Positions 23,321-36,535 of a stretch of 64,000 bases of DNA are shown here, piece after piece (the stretch's first letter is position 1; every line of letters begins with the position of its first letter). This DNA is from Cucumis sativus (taxonomy: Eukaryota > Streptophyta > Magnoliopsida > Cucurbitales > Cucurbitaceae), in the NCBI RefSeq assembly GCF_000004075.3, contig NC_026657.2, positions 29,048,408-29,112,407 of the forward strand, given 5' to 3'. Under the pieces are notes generated by a model. The model saw nothing but the letters and a program-made list of their open reading frames with translations. It ran no database searches and was not told where the DNA came from. Position numbers and translations under genes: made by a program.

Positions 23321-26300
23321 AATTGAGGAGAAGTGGCTGATACATGCACTTTGAGTACTTGGACCTACTCATGTTGGGTGGTGGTTAACTCTCTCCCTCT
23401 CTTTCTCTATACCATTTTTTTAAAATTAATATTTGTCACAAAAAAAAAAAAAAAAAAGATTAGTATATGAGTAGGATGACGTGGCAAGAATAGAATCCAG
23501 TCAGAAGTGGAGAGTGAGGTTGAAGGACACATGGATTCTTTACTCACACCTCCCAAACATTAAAAAACTTCATCCCTTTCACCTCTCTGACAAACAAACT
23601 CATTCTTGAATTTTGAGCTCCATTTATCACTTTTATAACATTATATCATTTCATATTATTCATTAACTAATGAGCCTATGAGTATGGTAACCATTGAGAT
23701 TGTTGTGTATGCATGTATGTGTGTGTATTCATCAAATCAAACGATCCGAACATTCTAAACCTACATTTGTTCACCGATGCTAATCTTCATTAGCTAAGCT
23801 TTAATTTGTTTCAAATTTTTAGTTCTTCAAGACATTTTTTCATATTGCATGTCATGTTAAGTTAACATTATTGTTATTAAATATCTCTTTTCAAACTAGT
23901 TCTACCATTCATTCATTCATTTCTAAAATATCTTTTTATTTATTATCTATCCAAACATTATTTTAATTTATCTAAAACTTATCCTAAACTACATCTTCTA
24001 AAAGGGAGATGTCACTTTTAAGGATCATATTAGTAAATTGCCCTTTTTTCTTCTTCTCTCCAACTTGTTGTTAATGGAGAAAGAAAAATAAAGAAAATGA
24101 TTTCATCAAAAATCTTAAACAAGATCTTTTAATTAAGTTGTAAAAAGATTATGGTTACGTATTGTTTTTGTACATTTGTGCTAAATGACAAAATTTCTAA
24201 CACTCCCTTTTATTTAGATTAACATAATACATCAATTATGTAACCTCTCCCCTAAAAAAATATTTGATTTCTCAAATGATTCCCTTTAATTACCTTAATC
24301 ACTTTTACGAAATTTAGTATAATATGTATTTTCGTATGACAAAAATTAGACCAAATTTTATTCTCTCTTTCTTTCTTTCAAATGATTCCAACGAACAAAA
24401 CTTAAGAAGAATTTAAAGTCAAAATGTATAGTTCCAATCATAAATTAATATTTTTATTCTCTACTTTCTATTAATGGTTTGAGGAATCAAGTTTTATTAT
24501 AATACATACTAAAAATTAATAATAATACATTATTTTTATTTCTTTTCTTTTTGTCAAATTGGAATTTGATCATCACAATTAATTATATGCAATAAGGTAT
24601 TTTAATCCTCCATTTGTATATACAATTCAACAATACGTGGAGTGAAAGATACAAACTTTAACTATTTAATTAAACTACATCGTGCGTGTATATATATAAA
24701 AAAAAGATGACGGGCTAATATTGAATGAATGAATTTATAAGTAGAAGGAGATAAAAGTTTTGAAAACTTTATTGGTTTTAATAAAAACGTGAACGTGGTT
24801 GAGTTTGTTTTTCCATTGTCATCATTCTCCTTTTTCTTTGAAATAAACACTGTAACAATCATTACCCTTTGGCTTTTATGTTTAATAAGTTTTGAAAAGG
24901 AAAAAAAATGTGAAGAAACTCATAAACGTTAAACAAATTTAAAGCAGCCATAATGATAGTGTTTCTTATGTTCACTTCTTTTCCCCTTTCCCATTACCAT
25001 TTATTAAATATGCCTAATGCTTCTATGCATATCTAACTCCCTTTTGTTGTTTTTCGCGGGTGGGTGGGTGGCCGAGACCTAATAGCAACTCAATTTTGAA
25101 CGAATATTTGAAATGGAAAATATTCATTATTTATCTAAGTTAAAAGCACACTTAATTAGCTTTAAAAAAATTATGATCGAGGATTAAAATATCGACATTG
25201 TTATCAATATGAAGATTTCAATTTTACTGACATGACGATATATTCATATTTACGATAATTTATATAAAAAAAGCTGCATTGTTTTTCTCTTCTTTTTTTT
25301 ATTGAGTTTAATAATATGAAAGAAGTTGGAAACTAAGTAATGTTTAACGAGTATATATATATATATACTAGTTTAATGGCCAATTAGGTAGGTTAAGCTA
25401 GATTACCTTTTTCAAAGAGAGTCGGTGATTATGTCATTATCGCTCGTTAAAATAATTAGGTTAAATTACAGGTTCCAGTTGTTTTAGTCTACGTGTCGTA
25501 ACGTATACGTCTGTATGTTGGTTTCTATATGTACACATAAACAGATGATGAAGAGAGAATTGGTTTGATTATTGAAATGAAATGCGGAAGAAAGAGGTTA
25601 GTGGGGGATATGGAAATAAAATATAGAGGAGAAGGGGAAGAAAGATGGGCCTAAGGTGAGCCCATGGGAGGGAGAAAAATTGGTTGGAGAATGAATGAAT
25701 AAAACCCAGAGGTAATAGAGGCCTACATTGACATGACATAACTCATAAACATCACTACACCACCCTTTAATGCTCTTGTTCATGCACCTAAACCAAACAA
25801 CACATCCCTTGTCTCTTCCCTTCTCTTCACCAATCTCTACTTTTTAACATCTCGGTCCCGCTTCGTTTTTTTCGTTTTCGTCCTTTCCTTGTTGTTGTTG
25901 TTCAACTCTTGCCGACTGATCCAACATAGTTTTTAAATCACTCAAGTACCCATCACCATACATATCATTCATTCAGATCCTAGGTTTAAATTAATTAAAA
26001 TCATTTCATTTAATTCAACTTATTAAAATGAAAGGGTATGGGTATGGAATAAAATGGAATGGAAGACTCCCTTTCTTTCTCAAATACTAATTGAATTATA
26101 GCAACAATAAGTGTCCTTTATCATTGATAATCATTATAAAATATGGCCACAATTATTATATTTATACCATAAATGAACTTTGTTTATATATAGTTTTGTT
26201 ATATTCCTCTTAATAAAATTATTTTAATTATGTCAACTAAACAAAAATTGGAGTATGAGAGACAACAGGATATCTATGATGAATATTGTATTAAATAAAT

Positions 26301-27326
26301 AAAAGTAATAATTAATGAATAATTGTGTGAAGAGATTATATATATATATATATATATATTTTTTATAGATATTGGGGGCAACATTATTTGATTTGGTGAC
26401 TTACCATCAACATATAGAGCCATAAAAGAGATTACAAAGTGACAAGTTTTTTTCCTCAAAGTTGGGTTTCCATTATGTAATTGTGTTGTTATATATTGTT
26501 TGGCATTTTGAGTTTGGATATATAAAATAATTAAGGGGAGACAAAACATAATGGGAGAAGAAGAAAAATAAAATAAAATAAATTCTAATTAATTCAAATC
26601 CCCTTTTGAATTCTTTTAACATCTCAATAATATTCAAAATTATCATAATTGAATAAAACTACTAAAATGTGTAAAATTATATTAATTAATTCCATATAGA
26701 TAGTTATCAACACAAAAATTTGAAAATCAACTAAAAATTAACTCCCACCAATAACTCTCACTTTCTTCTTTAATTAATGAAGAAATTAAAGATGCTAATT
26801 AATTAATTGACTCTCTTATATTGGTGCATGAATCTGAATATATTTTAATTTCAACCTTAATTAATCATCAGTGGGAATCCTATTGAGCCTTCAAAATAAT
26901 AATAATAACAATAACAATAATGTTGATGATGAGTGTGGGAATCAAGAATCTCAATTATTTTGTAATTTGTTACAACTTATTTTTTCTATTGATCAATAGA
27001 GAATATATATGTATGTGTGTGTGTGTTAAGAACATTATTATATATTGAACAGAAATTATCATAACAAAATAGTTTTTTATATGGATGAATATATTCAATG
27101 GGCTAAATGATATATGATATCTGTTTGCTAGAAGCTATTAAAAAAAATGTACATGTTTAGAACAAGATCCAAAACAATGATGATATTAAAATGGTGGGAG
27201 TTACTGTTGGTTGGACAAGACAAAGGAAGCTTCAACCTCATACACACCTCCAAGAAATAATGCTCATCAAAATTCATTTTCTTTCTTTTCTTTTTTGTTT
27301 AATTGTATATATACAACTTTTTAGAT

Positions 27327-27360
<34 letters not shown>

Positions 27361-27465
27361 ATTACGCCTTTTTTACCCAGTAAAGGAGAATAGTATCGAG
27401 ATGCTCTTTGCAATTTTGAGGGTCACACCTATTTTGATTTTAACGATATTGCACGTATCTCCAAG

Positions 27466-27565
27466 TGAGAGAATCAAATGACTATATGGATATCATAAAT
27501 AACTTTATACTAACATGAGAGAATCAAAGGACTATATGGATATCATAAATAACTTTATACCAACA
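27466..27565 (+). repeat. 50-base tandem duplication, two copies
   Basis: Units 27466-27515 and 27516-27565 begin TGAGAGAATCAAA and contain ACTATATGGATATCATAAAT. They differ at two bases, so the duplication is recent. Confidence 0.9.
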
Positions 27566-28651
27566 TTTGGGTGGTGTTGTGATATGAAAATAAATAGGAG
27601 TAATAATTTTGGAGGAAAACAATGATAGAGGAGAAGAAAGATTTCTAAACTTAAGAACACCCTACCCATTTAATTTCATCACAAAAGCAACCATAAAAAA
27701 CCTTTTAATGCCTTTTCTTCTATATGAAATTAGTTTGATCTGAATCCGAATTAGAATCTCATCTCCATCGCATTCCAATATCATGGAACGAACAAACTTG
27801 AAGATTTTTTTTTCTTTTTCTTAATTATTTTTAAAGTTAAAGTTTTTATTCTTAAACATATATATTTTAAAGAGTCTCGTGGATAATAATGTCATTGATT
27901 AGATTAATTAAATTATATATTTGACTAAATTTTGAATTTTATCTAAAATAATATGTATAAACTTAACAGTACTTTATAATAAATCAATATATCATTATTG
28001 GGTTTTTCCACATATTACTGCCATAGTTATCAATTGCATAAAGCTAATCCAATCCAAGCTCTCGTATTCCATTGTCCAAAATAAGTGTTTTTACTTGCGA
28101 CCTTTCCTTCACTGTTAGGATCTCAAGGGTTATTTATTTCAGTGGGTTTTTTTTTAGATTAATCATTTACTCATACTCTTAACTTAAGCTATTGCAAGAT
28201 AAGATATATTAATGTCTCAATCGCTAACTAGTGAGAGAAAGTATATATATTGATATGGATATAATGGAATAGAAAAGGTAAAATCTTGTGGATTTGGTTG
28301 GAGTGTCGTTTAACGAGTGGGAGTTATTTGGGGTGGAGGTACTAATAATTAAGGTAGGATTGTGGTTTGGAAAGGTCTCAAGTATCAGCCATGAAGAAGG
28401 AAACAAAAAAAGAAATAAGAAGAATGGAGGGTTTGGGGGTTATTAGTTAATATGATGTGTGTTTTGTTATATGTAATTAAAGGTAATGTGTTTTATGTTT
28501 ATGATGATAAAGGGTTTTAAGTTTGGGTTGGGAATTTAGAGACAAAGGTGGGTGTGTCACCACACTTTGACGACCAACAACCTGACATAAAATGCAAATT
28601 CCCAATACATAAAAACAATTCATATATCATTTTTATTTCCTTTTCTTTTCT

Positions 28652-28682
<31 letters not shown>

Positions 28683-28694
28683 ATGTATATATGC
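28652..28694. repeat. Compound TA/TG microsatellite
   Basis: A TA run passes into about ten TG units and back into TA-rich sequence. Z-DNA-prone and likely length-polymorphic. Confidence 0.85.
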
Positions 28695-31600
28695 ATATTA
28701 TTATGAGGTAGTGTTTAGTGCATAAAGTGAAGTGGTTGGATTTGCATTAAAATGCTGTGTTTTTTACAAAGACATCACATATATTTTGGGTCCAATCTTG
28801 TTACCTTCACCATATACATTGAACAACCAATTAGACAAGGAAATATCATGTTCATATATATATATCTTTTCTATTCTTTACGTTTCTTTTTCTCTTTTAA
28901 TTAAAAAAGAAATCATTGCCCTTTTCTTCTGTATGTATCTTTCATGGCCTTTAAATAGTATGTTTTCATATTTCTACTTTCTAATTCTTATGTGTGCTTT
29001 CATCTGTTTTTTTCCCCCTTGTGTGACAATCTTTATTTTATACTTTTAGTGTAACATTTTACCCTATAAAGATAGGTATTACACAGTCTATCAAATTTTG
29101 TAAAGCAAATCAAATTGCTCTCGATTTTTCGTTGGAATAATTGATTCTTGTGATAAGTACTATTTTTTTATCTTTACGGTTCAGTTCTTTTTATGAATAA
29201 ATGTGTCTTTTCAATGTTATTGCTCCTAAAATAAGTTAATCTAATTTTACCCTAAACGACAATTACCACTCTTGAAAATTGTGTCAAGAAGATGACATGG
29301 ATTTGTTAAGCTCATATTGGATTGATATTGGTTTGATGTGTGATATTGTTTATATAACGATTACAAAGATCATCTTGTTCTTGCTATCTAGCTATACCAA
29401 TTAAAATGGTTGATGTCTCCATAGATATAGGCGTTGGGGCTATGTGTATGGAAAATACAAGTACTAAAATGGAGACAATGTATGAGTAAGGAACAAGCAT
29501 GAACACTAGGAGAGTGTAAAGATGGATTAAAATAAACTGAAAGTGAGAGATGATGAGTGTAATGAGATCACTAAAGCAGGTTTATATAATAATATTAAGT
29601 TGGAATATTCCCACAGCTATTTCTCTCTTGGAATAAAGCATTATTGAGAGAAAGGAGGAATATTATTGAACTGGCAAAAAAGAAAAGAAAAAGAAGGTGA
29701 CAACTTGAAGCAGCTAAGAGCTAGCTAAGAGAGAAACCCATTTATTTTGATGAATAACTTTCAAAAGGAAGAAATGGGTTAGCTATGGAGGAAGTGAAGA
29801 AGGAATTATCAAAAACAATCCGACAATAAGAGATGGGGATAAGGGGAAAAAACCACAAAACTAAAGAGAAAAGAAAAAAAGGAAGAAAGTTGTGTATATG
29901 TATTTTTTCAATTAAGATTTGGTTTAGGTTTACGACAAAAGAAGAGGGTTTTTGTCCTTCATCCCTACCATTTATAGCATTATATTGCCTTTGGATAAAG
30001 TTTTTTTTTTTTTTTTGAATTAAAGCTCAAAAGCTAAGTTATTTAACCTCCAAACAAATACGATAAATGAAATTTCATAACCTTCAAACTCAAAGCATAT
30101 ATTGTTTAATATTTTATAGGTTGTGTTAAGAGTGGAATAATTTAAGTCCTTGGGTAGAAGACAACAACAACGCTAACTATTTTAATTAGAACTTAATACA
30201 TTTATATTGAATTTTGTTGAAGATGTATATAATTAATATCTAAGTAGATCAAACACATATAAATATCTTAAAGATAATTCTTTTATATGTAATGATAAGT
30301 CTCGTAGAAATATCTTAAATAGTTTACATCTTAGAAAAATTTATAAAAACCCTATTGTTTTCGATCTCTATGAATCCCACGCTTATTATAAATAGGAGTT
30401 GTTGTATAGTAAAAAAAAGTAAAAGAAAGTTGGTGAGTCACGAGTGAGTGTATATTGATCAAAAAATGCTTCTATCAAAAGTGTTCATTTTCGTACTTTC
30501 TCAATAAAGTTTCCTTCTTTCAAATGATTATCTTTATTTATTTATTTTTAGGTACAAATTTCATCAACATATATCTTCTTGCTCGACAACCAACACGTAA
30601 ATTAAACCTAATATTTAAGTCGTTCTTAGAGAGTGGGGAGAAAGAGATCATCATAGAAAGACCAAAACCCCCCATTTTAATTTAGCCACTTGATCAAGTT
30701 GAGATGACCTAATCTAGGTGCCTCAAGCACGCGTACGCCTAATCTAATCTCAAGAGAAAACAAAAACTCTAGGTCAACAATGGACTAAATAAATCATGAT
30801 AATGTAACAATACATTTTGTTAAAATGAGCATCTATCAAATCCTAAACTTGTTGACTAGTACTAAACGGATATATATAGAGTTTTGTTTTGTAAGTCTAT
30901 GTTGACGAAGAATGTGTGGTAGAAGAAGTTGCGTGTTTGATTAACATATATGCAAAAGGTCCAATGTGTTTAGAGATGCACAGCATGTGTTTGATAAAAT
31001 TGCAGAAAGAAGGGTGAGATAAAGGGGCAGAAGGTAAACAATATTGTTGGAGTTTGTGATATTGTAGAAGAAAAAATGGTAAGTGGGAAATGGATATAAT
31101 GATTGTGTTTGGGCACGTTGTGTGAGTGTATTGTGCAGATAGTGATATCTCAATGGACATCAACTAAAGCAACAAAAACAATGACACTTTTTTCTTTCTT
31201 TATTTTCCCGTACAATGCATGTGGGATTTTACAAACCCAACCACGACACTAAAATCTTCTTTTTCTATTTTACACGTACATCACTACCAGTATTGGATCC
31301 AAGATTTTATGGCAGGAACACGATTTTGTATAAGATTCAAAGTTTAGTCGTCCTATACTTTTTGTAAATTTGTTTTTATATTTAGTACGATCATAGACTA
31401 AAGAAAGTTCAATGAACTTTACTATGTTTTGTAAATAGTTTCAATATTATGCTACTTTTTAAAATGTCATACTGATATATCATTAATATTTTTTTTAACT
31501 AAATTCTAACTATAATAAGAAAAGCAAAGAACAAAATATCGAACTCATTGACCTAGGACGACATAGGAAGCTTTATGCATGCACACCAACAATCACTAAG

Positions 31601-33241
31601 GCCGATTGAGAGTGCACATGTCCCCTTTCCCCTACGTGCATCCACCTCTTAGTACTAAATGATAATAATAAGCAGCATTTGATCTACTGAGTGAAGTTAT
31701 TAAAAGTTTATTAATATGAGTTAAAATGTTTGTGTTTAGAGTTGGAGAGTTGTAAGATGAAGTTTTTTGATAATTGTCAAAAGTAAATTAAAATGAAAAG
31801 ATTAATTTATTTGGTAAAAATGAAAAATTAAATATAGAGATCGATTAGGTATAAAAATAAACTAATAATTTATTAAACTCAAAATTAAAATTTTAAAGAC
31901 TTATTTGTTAAAAAGTACTTGAAACTTTATGATTGATGTAAAATAGAAAGTTTAGGAGCATTTTAGACTATACTCTCTAAACTTATAATTGAACTAAAAT
32001 AGACCAGATAAAAACTAAAGTATATAATGCTCTTTTTGTAAGGAAGGTATCGAAAATCTTTATATCAAACCTCTCTTTTGATGTTTTAATGAATTATTTG
32101 CAAAGATAGTAAGTTTCGAAATAGAGAGAAAACCTACACTTACTAAATACTTTGGACACCAACCTAAAAAGAGCAACCATTTAGGTGCACCAATGTGTTT
32201 GCTTTGATTTGATATAACCGAGTTGGTATCACAATAAATCAATTATGGGTATTGGCTTCATACTCGCTTCATATTTTGAATGTGTTAGTGTTGGACTAAT
32301 AACACATTCTACACCAAGCCCAGGCCCAGGCTCATCTGCAAACCTCACCATGTAAAATACTCAGCCCAAACTTGGTTTCTTTACATATTTGTGTTTCAAA
32401 ATCATACCTAATCGCATTCCTATTTGAAACTTTTGAAAAACCCTCATAATCATAATCATAGTGGAACTGATCAGAGAACACTATATGAAGAAGTTTGGTC
32501 AAATTTTACAATAAAAAGCATTACTCTTCCTACTGTTATCGTATAATATTAGTTAGCCATAAATTATGCTTTGTGGATAATAAAGATGATTGTTTTTTTT
32601 TTTTTTTCTTTCTTTATGTGGCATTTTGATTATGTTGAAAACTAAAAGAAGCAATCAAACTTTGAATTTCAATCTCTTAATCGTAAAAATAATTATTTTT
32701 TTATAATTATATTGGGTAAAATGGCACTGTGCCCAAATTAGTCCAAAAACCTAAATGGGATTATTTCTTTCTTTAAAAAATGGTTTCAAAAGGGGGAATA
32801 TAAAAGCTTTCTAAAAGTAATATATAAAATGTGATCTTAAACAACAATATATATATATATATTTTGAAATATACATTTAAGAATCTAATCAAAAGCCACA
32901 TAGATACACATAAATCTCTCATTTCCAATGGAATAATAACAAGGTTTAAAAAAGAAAAATAATAATAGTATTTACAATAATCTTTTCCCCCTCTTTCAAA
33001 GGTTTTGTGGGGCACTTTCTTTATGGAATTGGAATGTTTGAATTCCCAATAGCTCTTGCCACCTTGAGATTTCCACTAAAAAAAGAAAAGTAATTTTACA
33101 CAACTAAGTACTTCTTTATATATATTTAACAAAAAAAAAAAAAGAAAAAAAAAGAGGTTCAATTAGTTCATTAATCCCACACATTCACATTCCAACTTCA
33201 CACTCATTTATTTACCAAAGTTCTAACCCATACAGTAAAGC

Positions 33242-34920
33242 TCACTGATATTGTTGATCCCTTTGCCCTTGAAAAACAATATTGGGGCTGTAAGGATTAA
33301 CATTTTGGCAGCCATGAAAGTTATTGCTTCTAAGAAAGATTTGGTCTTGCAGTAGTTTGGGTCGAAGTGAAGATATCCCACAAAGTGGAGCCATTTTAAC
33401 TCCGACGTAAGAAGGTGGGGAGGTTTTATCATGGTTGCCCGGTTGATTAATTGAGTTATCGAAAAGATGGGTAGTCGTGATATCGTGGATGCTTGATCTT
33501 CTTTTGTCTTTTCCTCCCGTAAGTTGTCTAATGAAGTACTTCTGAGCATGACTAGCCACTTGCGTTGGAGTCCTTGTCGTGACAAAGCTACGAGAGATGT
33601 TTCGCCAATCTCCTTTACCATACTTCTTCAACCCCATCAAGAATTGCCTACCATTCAGCAAAATATATATATTCAGTTCCAAACCAACAAAAACTAATAT
33701 CATAAATTCTACAAAATCTTTAATCTCTATTCTTAAGTTTGGTTTTTATAATGGTCGGTAGTTTTAAAATTCTCACTTTTCACTTTATTTATACACACAT
33801 TGAACATCAAACTAAATTCGAATCTACCGAATATAGTTTGTATAGAGTTTTACGGTTTTATATCTAAACAAAGTAAATATATGACATGTTTAGTTTATCT
33901 TTTTCACATGTTTAATATTTAAAAAAAAAACGTTAATCAATCTAATCAAACCAATTTGTATTTAAACATAGTTTTTTCATTCTTATATATTATATATATA
34001 TTTCATACAAAGTCAAACCATTATGGGTGAAGAATGAGTTTGAATGGGCAGAATTTGAGTTCAAATTTTTTTGAAGCAAAACTAATATTTTAAATTTAAT
34101 TGTAAAAGTAGAATAAGTAAATGTAAAAGAAATATAAATATAGGTAAAAAGCACATATAAAACTTTTGTTTATTTGCTTTTCAGTTCACCTTTTTCCACA
34201 CAACAATCCAAAAGTTGCTTAAAAGAAAACTACTTTTTTAGATATAGATATAGCTTTTTTCTTTTCATGATTCATATCAACATTGATAAACCTAAATCAA
34301 ACTAATTTTTCATCTAAATCTTTTTGGGTAGATTGTTTCGTTGGTTTTAATTAATTCAACTAAAAAGTCAAATTAATAACTTCAATAATCATTTATGTAT
34401 TGCATTTTCAATATTAAAGTAAATCCAATTTGGATTTGGTTATAATTCTATGATTAGCCAAAAATTAGAGCAATTTTTCTCACAAATTCATAAACCAAAT
34501 AAATCTGTTCATTTCAAACCTGTGCTCTTCCTCAGTCCAAGGCACTCCCTTCTTCCTCTCCTGATCGGAAGGCCGACCGCAACCGCCTCTCTTCCCGGCG
34601 CCGATATACATCGGTGCAAACCCTCCGCCATCACTCGACCACTCCAACACAAAAGAGTTCCCAACGCCATACCCCGGAACCGGAACAAGCCCTGCTTCAA
34701 TATCACTCACGTCCTCCACCAACTCTCTGTACTGTTTCACCACATCGCAGACGGTTTTTCCGGGAATCATGGCGGCGACTTTCACCCACCGGTCCGGCGT
34801 ATCTATATCAAACAAAGCCAAAGCATTTTCGAACCGTTTGTTCTCCTCCGGCGTCCACTTGGAGCAGCCGGAATTTCGTAGGTAGGTCGCTGGAGAGAGA
34901 ATCCCAATTCCTCGTTTCAT
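33242..34920 (-). CDS. MYB-related transcription factor, DIVARICATA type
   Basis: Two exons on the minus strand, 34920-34520 and 33647-33242, with an 872-base intron; 268 residues. Seen: a first MYB/SANT repeat at about 20-74 ([28 protein letters not shown]), a linker with VPVPGYG, then a second repeat from GVPWTEEEH (125-133) through [14 protein letters not shown], ending in the plant signature SHAQKYF (166-172). The splice junction falls inside the second repeat (H-R|Q-F), as in other DIV/RADIALIS-related genes. Family role: nuclear DNA-binding factor at GATAAG/I-box-like sites. The first repeat mediates interaction with DRIF partners and is competed by RADIALIS. The C-terminal third is low-complexity. 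Which DIV paralogue this is cannot be told here. Confidence 0.93.
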
Positions 34921-36535
34921 CAGCCCAATTTCGAAACAGTTAAAAAATAAAACACATAGAAGTTGAAGAAAATCGGAAACCCAAAGGAAGCCAGTTGAGG
35001 AAATGCAGTGAATTTGAAGAATTCAACACAAATTAGATCCAAAGCTACACAGATCGCTAGAAGAGAAAAAAGAAGAGAGACTAAGAACTGGATTGAACCT
35101 TACATATAACAATATGAGATTTCTGAGAACGATATTAAAGAAGAAAATTAAGGAAACTGAAGATTTTTGAATATAAAAAGGAAAAGAGAAAAAGGAAAGA
35201 AAAGGAAAGGAAAATTGGTTCTTGTTTTTGTGGAGGAAGAGAAGAGGAATAACAGTGATTGGTATGGCCGGTGGGATCAAGATCTATGGGACAAGAACAA
35301 GGCATATAATGAAAAGAGATAGAGAAATAGAGAATAAAGGGTGTCGAATTTTGATTGGTGGATTTGATATTTGTAGGGACATTTGAGGTTAAAGTAGAGA
35401 AGTAGAGAAGTAGAGAAGAACAGAGAAACGCAGGGGGAGAATGGAAAAAAACAATAATAATAAAAAAAAAAATCAGAGTTTTGAAGAAGACAGATGTATG
35501 ATTGGGTAGGTGGTGTAGAGAGGGTTAAAAAATTCATTACATAACTAATTCAACTTTAGTGCTGAATAAATCACTTTGAGATGGGAAACAACGAAGCACT
35601 TCCATCAAAGATCAAAAATATGATTATAGTGAGAATCATATTTAGAAATTAAATTGAAGGATTATTTCAAGGTCTCTATCATCAGAAGAAATAAATAACA
35701 GACCAAGAAGTACAACTGCTTGTGATTCTACCATTTTTTTAATTCATTCATTCATTATTTTATACCTTTCTTTATCTATATTTTTTTATTCCTAATTTAT
35801 TTTCTTGACTTTTCTTAACTTTTGACACGTGTCCATCGCCTTTCTTTGGTTGTACGGACCAATCTCACCTCTTCTCACCTCCCAAACCAAATATAATATA
35901 ACGTTCAGTTCAACTTTCCACCGAAATTTCTTTGTTACACAATACATACTATATCCTAAATTAAATTAACTATATATTTACTTTTAATAGTTAATGATTA
36001 ACTATGTATTTCATTTTCGACAATACGACTCAACTTCAACTTGCAAAATCGCGATTATGAGATTACGAGAGATTATTGGAATAATAGAAAATTAATTAGG
36101 GAGCAATAACGGGAGGTGGAAGTCATCCTCGACCCCACTTTAAAAACATCCATACCTATAATTTTAGAAATTTTAATTTTATTCTTATATGCGTGGAAAG
36201 CATTTATACGCTACATTACCATAAAAAAAAAAAAGCAAATTTATATTATAGAGAGTGGTAAAAGAAAATAGTAATAGAAGGTGTGTTTTAAGAATGAAAA
36301 AAAATATCCCCAAAAGGAATAGGATGATTAATAATATAATTAATTGGATTACTTTCTCAAGAAGAATAAATGAAATCCAAACAATCTTAATATGTATTTA
36401 TTTCCATACAGTATAGTATATATATGATATGTATATAATAAAGTATAAGAATTCTCAATTTTTTACATAATTGTGTATGAAAACAAAACTTTCAACTTGT
36501 TTATTTTTATTATTGGTTGTTGGTGTGAAGTGGAT
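34921..36535. other. Promoter and spacer of the MYB gene, 3' side of the laccase gene
   Basis: GA-rich on the plus strand (CT-rich in the MYB sense) from 35100 to 35470, as in a plant leader or proximal promoter. TATA-like words occur at about 35170 and 35305 (minus strand). No gene recognised. Confidence 0.45.

Larger units (their letters stand above)
23350..33241. other. Long AT-rich spacer of about 10 kb
   Basis: Many short chance ORFs but none with recognisable protein features. Holds AT tracts (26338-26359, 27332-27356), a TA/TG compound microsatellite (28652-28694), a 50-base tandem duplication (27466-27565), and a GGCCC-rich patch near 32310-32340. No tRNA or convincing microRNA precursor was seen by eye. 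Confidence 0.5.

Noticed and set aside
28652-28694. Possible regulatory element in the TA/TG tract
   Set aside because: An ordinary compound microsatellite; kept only as a repeat.
30897-31163. Overlapping minus-strand ORFs in the 10-kb spacer
   Set aside because: Low-complexity translations with no family features, in two frames of the same AT-rich DNA.
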